A DNA stretch of 10,744 bases. Origin: Phocaeicola sp. Lineage in GTDB: Bacteria; Bacteroidota; Bacteroidia; Bacteroidales; Bacteroidaceae. Below are positions 6,437 through 10,744 of this stretch, piece after piece (the first letter of the stretch is position 1; the number at the start of each line of letters is the position of its first letter). Location of the stretch: assembly GCA_020026175.1 (NCBI GenBank), contig JAHHQV010000070.1, positions 1-10,744 on the forward strand. Reading direction: 5' to 3'. The notes under the pieces were generated by a model. It was not told the DNA's origin, ran no database searches, and worked only from the letters and a program-made list of their open reading frames with translations. Position numbers and translations under genes: made by a program.

Positions 6437-8029
6437 TCAAGGTATTCTCACAAAGATGTATTTACCGTTCATTATTTCCAACTTTTCTTTGCCTTCTATA
6501 TACGGTGCAACATCTTCCTTGTCTTTGTACCTGCCATCCAATATCAACAGACTGTTGCAAGTATTCTTCAATGAATCTATCTGCCCATACGAATATACCT
6601 TTAATCTATCGGGGAAATACACATCCATATTCTGAGCCCTCCATACCCCAAGAGTAGTGACTCCTGAAACATTCCATTCCTTTTCTTTTTTCTGAGCCAT
6701 GCGGCATAACTCGCCATATCCAAGCTGTGGGTTGAACTTCGGTATCTCGAATCCTACAATAAATGCCGTTATCAGAAAACCTGTACAGAATGTAACGACA
6801 GACATTCTTATATTCTTTGCCCTGAAAGCCATAGCCATAGACAGTATTCCTGTAAACGTAAGCAGTACAGAGCATATCACAAACAAAACAGACCATATAT
6901 CTGGAATGATATTTGCAGCTACCATATAAGCAGGCAAGGTAAGAGATACTACAAATCCGGGGAAAGCGGCTGCCATTGCCTGCCATTTGTTCCATCCAAA
7001 CTTGTCCATAGACATCAGAGAAAGATATGCCATAAACGGGAATATAGGTACTAGATATATCTCAAGTTTACTTCCAAAACAAGATAACATAACGAATGTA
7101 GATAATATTTCTATCACAAAGAGTTTCTGCAAGTCGCTACAAAATATCTTGTTCTTTATTCCCCATATCAGATTGCCTACATACAGTAGAGTCCATGGCG
7201 CAATACCATAGCTCAAATATATCAGATAATAATAGAAAGGGCGTTTATGAACAGAAACTTTTACAGAACGGCTCACTGTCTGTCCTACAGTCAAATTATA
7301 TAGATATTCGCTGCCTGCTTCAACCCACACCATTCCGAACCATATGACTATACCGCCCACTATTATTGCCCAGACTTTCCAGTTCCAGTAATGGAAAAAT
7401 GTCTTTGCCTCATGCTTGACTGTCAGAAAAACCAACGATGTGACCAATGGAATCAACAATCCCATAAAAGCCTTGAAGTAAAACCCCAACAAGATAAACA
7501 CGGCAAAAAGCAACTGGTTACTCTTGAAATTACCCTTTTGGGTATACATCTTATAGAATGATTTCAGAGCCAGTATTATAAACCAGACCATAAACATATC
7601 CATTCGTAACACCATAGCCGTGCCTACGAAATACCCAGTTGTTATCATCATCAGTGGTGCTATTTTCCTGTTTTCCTTGCTTAGTTCGTGCCTACACCAC
7701 TTGTCCATAGTATATACACATCCCAAAGCAGGTATTATGGAGAACATCATCAGAAGCCACATATGGTATTGCCCTGTAATCATCTTACTTAACATTATCA
7801 ACCAAAAGTAAAATGGAGGCTTGTCACTATAGGGTACTCCGTTGTTTGTCAACATAAACCAATGACCATTGCGTATAGCCTCATCGGCTATACTTATATA
7901 TCTCAATTCATTGGCAGGAGTAAAATCGCGTAAAGCACTGATTGGCAGCAAACAGATGAATACAAATATCAACCACTTCAGAAAGCTGACTCTGTCTGCC
8001 TTGTCACTAAGTCTGTTTAAATAATACAT
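6437..8029 (-). CDS. ArnT-like GT-C glycosyltransferase (PMT/GT39/GT83-type family), 530 aa
   Basis: This inner-membrane enzyme is predicted to transfer a sugar from a polyprenyl-phosphate carrier to a periplasmic acceptor such as lipid A or LPS. It starts with a hydrophobic helix (about 15-33), then the periplasmic loop ANELRYISIADEA (39-51) and GVPYSDKPPFYFWL (64-77), which correspond to the PDE.RY and EKP..YW motifs of ArnT. LRMDMF (D144), RPFYYYL (263-269) with APWTLL (277-282), and SKLEIYLVPIFPF (320-332) match further ArnT landmarks. About a dozen membrane helices end near residue 430, followed by a soluble domain of about 100 residues that should be periplasmic. The expected first-loop Asp is replaced: PANE instead of PDE. 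ATG 8029 is one base from the preceding stop, implying translational coupling. The acceptor and sugar are unknown. Confidence 0.88.
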   Translation of the reverse strand: MYYLNRLSDKADRVSFLKWLIFVFICLLPISALRDFTPANELRYISIADEAIRNGHWFMLTNNGVPYSDKPPFYFWLIMLSKMITGQYHMWLLMMFSIIPALGCVYTMDKWCRHELSKENRKIAPLMMITTGYFVGTAMVLRMDMFMVWFIILALKSFYKMYTQKGNFKSNQLLFAVFILLGFYFKAFMGLLIPLVTSLVFLTVKHEAKTFFHYWNWKVWAIIVGGIVIWFGMVWVEAGSEYLYNLTVGQTVSRSVKVSVHKRPFYYYLIYLSYGIAPWTLLYVGNLIWGIKNKIFCSDLQKLFVIEILSTFVMLSCFGSKLEIYLVPIFPFMAYLSLMSMDKFGWNKWQAMAAAFPGFVVSLTLPAYMVAANIIPDIWSVLFVICSVLLTFTGILSMAMAFRAKNIRMSVVTFCTGFLITAFIVGFEIPKFNPQLGYGELCRMAQKKEKEWNVSGVTTLGVWRAQNMDVYFPDRLKVYSYGQIDSLKNTCNSLLILDGRYKDKEDVAPYIEGKEKLEIMNGKYIFVRIP

Positions 8030-8030
8030 T

Positions 8031-8669
8031 TCACTTATTATTTATAATTGATGAATCTTTTGTTCTGACTCCAAGAATTATATTCCTTACATAAGCAATG
8101 AAGCCTACTGACTGTCCCAAAATAAGAACAGGATCGAGTCTGAATATACCATAGCTTACAATTATGCTGCTACCAATCAGACTTATAATCCAAAATCCTA
8201 TAGGAAGACGAGATTCGTGCCTACGATATGAATAGATTATCTGGTAAATGAACCTTAATGTAAATATAACCTGACCGGCAGAACCGAAAATAAGCAGCCA
8301 GATTGGAATATCTTCATTTTTGAAGAACTGTAATATAAAGTTCTCTGTCGACTCAAACAGAAATATACATGCCACTATAGGAGTGAAAAACAACACTATC
8401 CTCAGAAGTTTGTTCATACTCTTCCATATGCCTTTTGCATTAAGATTCCATATATATATATAGTATGATATTATCTGTCCTAGAATTATAGAGAAATCGT
8501 CTCTGCACCATCCATATATAAACAAAAGGTATGAACCCACGATACTTAAAATCCAGAAGATGGAAGGAGAAACAATCTCTTTTGCTCTCTCTGATAATAT
8601 CCATTGCACTAAGATTCTGGCTGAGAAAAAAATCTGTGCCAAGAATCCGATAATATAAACAATTGTCAT
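8031..8669 (-). CDS. LAB_N (lipid A biosynthesis N-terminal-like) duplicated membrane protein, 212 aa
   Basis: This small integral membrane protein consists of two copies of the LAB_N domain. The copies align without gaps at an offset of 121 residues: Q12/Q133, R18/R139, Q22/Q143, P35/P156, FW 38-39/159-160, S42/S163, GS 45-46/166-167, YG 52-53/173-174, R56/R177, D58/D179, GQ 64-65/185-186, Y72/Y193 and N75/N196. Seven hydrophobic segments are visible (about 2-23, 37-54, 59-77, 89-106, 122-146, 158-175, 180-200), giving a 3-1-3 layout. LAB_N proteins are often named after LpxB, but no LpxB catalytic domain is present, so this is not lipid A disaccharide synthase. It sits between the polyprenyl-phosphate sugar synthase and the ArnT-like transferase, 21 bases after the former and one base before the latter. 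A role in moving the lipid-linked sugar across the membrane, as ArnE/ArnF do in the arn pathway, is inferred and not shown. Confidence 0.85.
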   Translation of the reverse strand: MTIVYIIGFLAQIFFSARILVQWILSERAKEIVSPSIFWILSIVGSYLLFIYGWCRDDFSIILGQIISYYIYIWNLNAKGIWKSMNKLLRIVLFFTPIVACIFLFESTENFILQFFKNEDIPIWLLIFGSAGQVIFTLRFIYQIIYSYRRHESRLPIGFWIISLIGSSIIVSYGIFRLDPVLILGQSVGFIAYVRNIILGVRTKDSSIINNK

Positions 8670-8690
8670 TATATGTAATGTGTAGCTATA

Positions 8691-9452
8691 TTATATATTA
8701 TTTTCCTTTATACTATAATTGATATATCTGTGTTTCATCCACCTGTAGGCAAAACAATCCTTGAACGGAGAAATAAGCCTGTTCCATAAGTTGAATTTTG
8801 ATTTTCCTGCCACTCTAGGGAAATGTCTTACAGGAATTTCCTTGTAGCTGCCTCCATCCTGCAAAAGTATAAGAGCCGGCAGGAACCTGTGCATACCTGT
8901 AAAAAACGGTATACGCTTGGCATAATCGGTATGAAGAATCTTCAGAGGACAACCGGTATCGGTAGCACCGTCATTGGTCATCATCCTTCTGAAACCATTC
9001 GCTATCTTTGACTGCATACGCTTAAAGCCAGAGTCTTTCCTGTTGGCACGAATACCCATAACAAGTTTGTTCTGGGCTACATATTCAAGCAAAAGATTGA
9101 AGTCTTCGGGAGTAGTCTGAAGATCGGCGTCTATATATCCAACATATTCAGACTGTGTAACATCGAAACCAGCTTTTATTGCAGCACTAAGACCTGCATT
9201 TTTGGCAAAACTGATATACAAGAAGTCTTCATGTCTGCCACATATCTCCTGTATACGTGAAAGGCTGTTGTCTTTTGAACCATCGTTTACAAACAGAATA
9301 CAAGTCTGTTTCTTTGATACTGATATAAAATCGGACAATCTTTGTTCAAGGGACTCCATATTGTCTTCTTCATTATAAACAGGTACTATAACAGTAAAAT
9401 CATAATTTGCAGTCTTATTACTGGCAAGAATATTCTGAGCAAATCTTTTCAT
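8691..9452 (-). CDS. Family 2 glycosyltransferase, polyprenyl-phosphate sugar synthase type (253 aa)
   Basis: It is predicted to transfer a sugar from a nucleotide sugar onto undecaprenyl phosphate at the cytoplasmic face of the inner membrane, like Dpm1, ArnC or Rgt-type enzymes. Motifs, numbered from ATG 9452, are VIVPVYNEEDN (21-31), NDGSKD (56-61), KNAGLSAAIKAGFD (84-97), the metal-binding DADLQ (108-112), RKDSGFKRMQS (138-148), DTGCPLK (165-171), HRFLPAL (188-194) and the GKSKF loop near 216-220. It lacks the two C-terminal membrane helices of ArnC/GtrB, so it is the short Dpm1-like form and probably peripheral. I chose ATG 9452. An in-frame TTG at 9464 would add four residues but would leave only about 6 bases of leader from the predicted promoter. 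The neighbours support a lipid-linked sugar pathway. The identity of the sugar is not visible. Confidence 0.9.
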   Translation of the reverse strand: MKRFAQNILASNKTANYDFTVIVPVYNEEDNMESLEQRLSDFISVSKKQTCILFVNDGSKDNSLSRIQEICGRHEDFLYISFAKNAGLSAAIKAGFDVTQSEYVGYIDADLQTTPEDFNLLLEYVAQNKLVMGIRANRKDSGFKRMQSKIANGFRRMMTNDGATDTGCPLKILHTDYAKRIPFFTGMHRFLPALILLQDGGSYKEIPVRHFPRVAGKSKFNLWNRLISPFKDCFAYRWMKHRYINYSIKENNI

Positions 9453-9476
9453 AGAGTTATTCAATTAATGATTTTG

Positions 9477-9484
9477 CAAAGTTA
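9477..9484 (-). promoter_or_regulatory. Bacteroidetes -7 promoter box ahead of the GT2 gene
   Basis: On the - strand TAACTTTG matches TAnnTTTG exactly and is followed by CAAA, as at the Ca2+-ATPase promoter. A TTTG lies upstream, but only 11 bases away, so no well-placed -33 box is seen. The predicted transcript start is near 9470, about 18 bases before ATG 9452. This would let the GT2, LAB_N and ArnT-like genes be transcribed without the epimerase. No terminator hairpin is seen in the 61-base gap (9453-9513), so read-through from the epimerase remains possible. Confidence 0.5.
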
Positions 9485-9513
9485 TCCAAAACTTTCAAAT
9501 AATAATTACCATT

Positions 9514-10554
9514 TTATCCTTTTAATGGATTGCTGTCCGATTTGTACCACTCTATAAACTTAGCTATACCTTCATGAAGACTTATTTTAGGCTTATATCC
9601 CAGTTCTTTTTCAAGTCTGGAAGTATCGGCATAAGTCCGGGATACATCACCTTGCTGCATAGGTAGGTATTCCTTTACAGCCTCTTTTCCTAAGGCACTT
9701 TCCATTTCAGAAATAAAGTCCATAAGTTTTACCGGATGAGAACACCCTATATTATATATCTTATATGGCACTCCATTTTCACATTCACCAGCTTTAGGAA
9801 TACTATACAACACCCGCATTGTTCCTTCTACTATATCGTCTATATAAGTAAAATCCCTGCTGAGATTGCCGTTATTGAATATCTTTATTGGTTCATCATT
9901 GGATATAGACTTGGCAAATAACATGGGAGCCATATCCGGACGCCCCCAAGGACCATATACAGTGAAATATCTCAGACCGCTAACAGCAAAATTATATAGC
10001 TTGCTATATGCATGAGCCATCAGTTCGTTAGATTTCTTGCTCGCAGCATACAAGCTTACAGGACTGTCTACCTTGTCTTCCTCAGAATAAGGCATCTTTG
10101 AGTTCAAGCCGTATACAGAACTTGAAGAAGCAAATACAAGATGAGCAACTCCATAGTTCCTGCAAGCTTCCAAAATATTAAGGAAACCTACAATGTTACT
10201 ATTAAGGTAAGAATAAGGATTTGTTATGGAATATCTGACTCCAGCCTGAGCAGCCAAATTGACTACTTTATCGAATTTTTCTTGCTTGAACAACTTATCT
10301 ACAGACTCTTTATCATCAATAGACATCTTGACAAACAAACAGTTCTCGAAAATGGAACTTTGTACCTTTTCATTATACACATAAGGATTGCCATGTTTTG
10401 ATATGCCACATTCTTTTAGCCTTGCAAACTTGAGACGAACATCATAATAATCGTTTAATTCGTCAATACCTATAATGGTTTCACCCTTTTCAGCCAATTG
10501 ACGCATCAAATTGGAACCGATAAAACCAGCAGCACCTGTTATCAAGATTTTCAT
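9514..10554 (-). CDS. NAD-dependent epimerase, UDP-glucuronate 4-epimerase-like (346 aa)
   Basis: This extended short-chain dehydrogenase/reductase probably interconverts UDP-glucuronate and UDP-galacturonate in the cytoplasm. The NAD-binding Rossmann motif GAAGFIG is at 7-13, with D31 placed to bind the adenine ribose. LNDYYDV (33-39) is typical of the CapI/LpsL/GAE group of UDP-GlcA 4-epimerases and is not found in standard GalE. The active site shows SSSVYG (144-149) and Y169-x3-K173. RYFTVYGPWGRPDMAP (195-210) and GDVSRTYAD (302-310) are further group markers. Length and ends look complete. It is the first gene of the - strand block and would supply a sugar donor for the glycosyltransferase downstream. 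Other 4-epimerase substrates are possible, but the NDYYD signature favours a uronic acid. Confidence 0.88.
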   Translation of the reverse strand: MKILITGAAGFIGSNLMRQLAEKGETIIGIDELNDYYDVRLKFARLKECGISKHGNPYVYNEKVQSSIFENCLFVKMSIDDKESVDKLFKQEKFDKVVNLAAQAGVRYSITNPYSYLNSNIVGFLNILEACRNYGVAHLVFASSSSVYGLNSKMPYSEEDKVDSPVSLYAASKKSNELMAHAYSKLYNFAVSGLRYFTVYGPWGRPDMAPMLFAKSISNDEPIKIFNNGNLSRDFTYIDDIVEGTMRVLYSIPKAGECENGVPYKIYNIGCSHPVKLMDFISEMESALGKEAVKEYLPMQQGDVSRTYADTSRLEKELGYKPKISLHEGIAKFIEWYKSDSNPLKG

Positions 10555-10632
10555 AATTAATCTGTTTTTATAAATACTATTCGTAGGAAAGCCATTGTCG
10601 GCTATACTCTTACTTTATCTGGATTATGGTTA

Positions 10633-10640
10633 CAAAAATA
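10633..10640 (-). promoter_or_regulatory. Bacteroidetes -7 promoter box ahead of the epimerase gene
   Basis: On the - strand TATTTTTG matches TAnnTTTG exactly. It lies about 80 bases upstream of ATG 10554, giving a predicted leader of about 70 bases. No clear -33 TTTG is seen 19-21 bases upstream. The leader holds only a weak four-base stem (AGCC/GGCT) and no recognisable riboswitch. Confidence 0.45.
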
Positions 10641-10666
10641 CTATTTTTTCATGAGATTGAAGACAG

Positions 10667-10744
10667 TTAAAGCAAATCGTCATGACAATTTAACCCAAGT
10701 TTGATAGTAAATTTATGCATTTCTTTGCTACTCATTATTTTACA
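10667..10744 (-). CDS. Possible C-terminal end of a further - strand gene
   Basis: On the - strand the frame entering at base 10744 is open for 25 codons and ends at TAA (10669-10667); the other two - strand frames are closed at once. The last residues, IKLGLNCHDDLL, loosely resemble the end of a LuxR/GerE helix-turn-helix (KLG[VL]-x-[ST]-[RH]-x-[DE]-L). The stop lies about 27 bases before the epimerase promoter box, a sensible gene-promoter layout. An open frame this short in AT-rich DNA can occur by chance, and an ATG at 10735 could equally make it a meaningless 22-codon frame. Confidence 0.25.
   Translation of the reverse strand, partial: CKIMSSKEMHKFTIKLGLNCHDDLL

Noticed and set aside
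6346..6657. 103-codon + strand open frame between the converging operons
   Set aside because: It runs through the terminator hairpin and into the antisense of the ArnT-like gene, and its protein has no recognisable features.
8031..8669. Calling the LAB_N protein lipid A disaccharide synthase
   Set aside because: The 212 residues are entirely the two membrane repeats and their linker; the glycosyltransferase domain of LpxB is absent.
9453..9464. TTG start adding four residues to the GT2 protein
   Set aside because: TTG is rare, it would leave only about a 6-base leader from the predicted promoter, and an in-frame ATG lies at 9452.
6437..10554. Reading the - strand block as a classical arn (L-Ara4N) operon
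   Set aside because: There is no ArnA, ArnB, ArnD, ArnE or ArnF, and the sugar nucleotide enzyme is of the UDP-GlcA 4-epimerase type.
10679..10686. 8-bp palindrome GTCATGAC near the right edge
   Set aside because: It is short, single and likely within the end of a possible coding frame; an isolated 8-bp palindrome can easily occur by chance.

Overview
The window looks like chromosomal DNA from a member of the Bacteroidales (Bacteroides, Phocaeicola or Prevotella type). Three things point there. Three upstream regions carry the Bacteroidetes -7 promoter box TAnnTTTG. The start codons have A-rich leaders without clear Shine-Dalgarno sequences. The proteins also read as Bacteroidetes versions of their families. 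I see no mobile elements, tRNA, rRNA or CRISPR.

Left half, + strand. After the 3' end of an unidentified gene (1-87, possibly the tail of an AraC-type regulator), a promoter at about 123-130 precedes four tightly spaced genes. They encode a PMCA-type P-type Ca2+ ATPase (165-2792), a YihX-like HAD phosphatase (2808-3422), the bifunctional riboflavin kinase/FAD synthetase RibF (3429-4355), and a DEAD-box RNA helicase with a DbpA-type RNA-binding domain and a long basic tail (4362-6290). The gaps are 15, 6 and 6 bases, so one operon is likely. The HAD-RibF pair suggests flavin phosphate metabolism, but this is inference.

Middle. The two gene blocks converge on a 146-base gap. It holds a strong 15-bp perfect hairpin (6357-6407), followed on the + strand by a T-rich run, and it probably serves as the transcription terminator.

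Right half, - strand. Transcribed from high to low coordinates are a UDP-glucuronate 4-epimerase-like SDR (9514-10554), a family 2 polyprenyl-phosphate glycosyltransferase (8691-9452), a small seven-helix membrane protein made of two LAB_N repeats (8031-8669), and an ArnT-like GT-C glycosyltransferase (6437-8029). Together they read as a complete route for lipid-linked sugar decoration of the envelope: make the nucleotide sugar, load it on undecaprenyl phosphate, move it across the inner membrane, and transfer it to LPS/lipid A or another periplasmic acceptor. The LAB_N protein sits where a flippase would be expected. Its duplicated 3-1-3 helix layout resembles SWEET/PQ-loop carriers and is the most interesting signal in the window. 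The right edge (10667-10744) may hold the tail of one more - strand gene.
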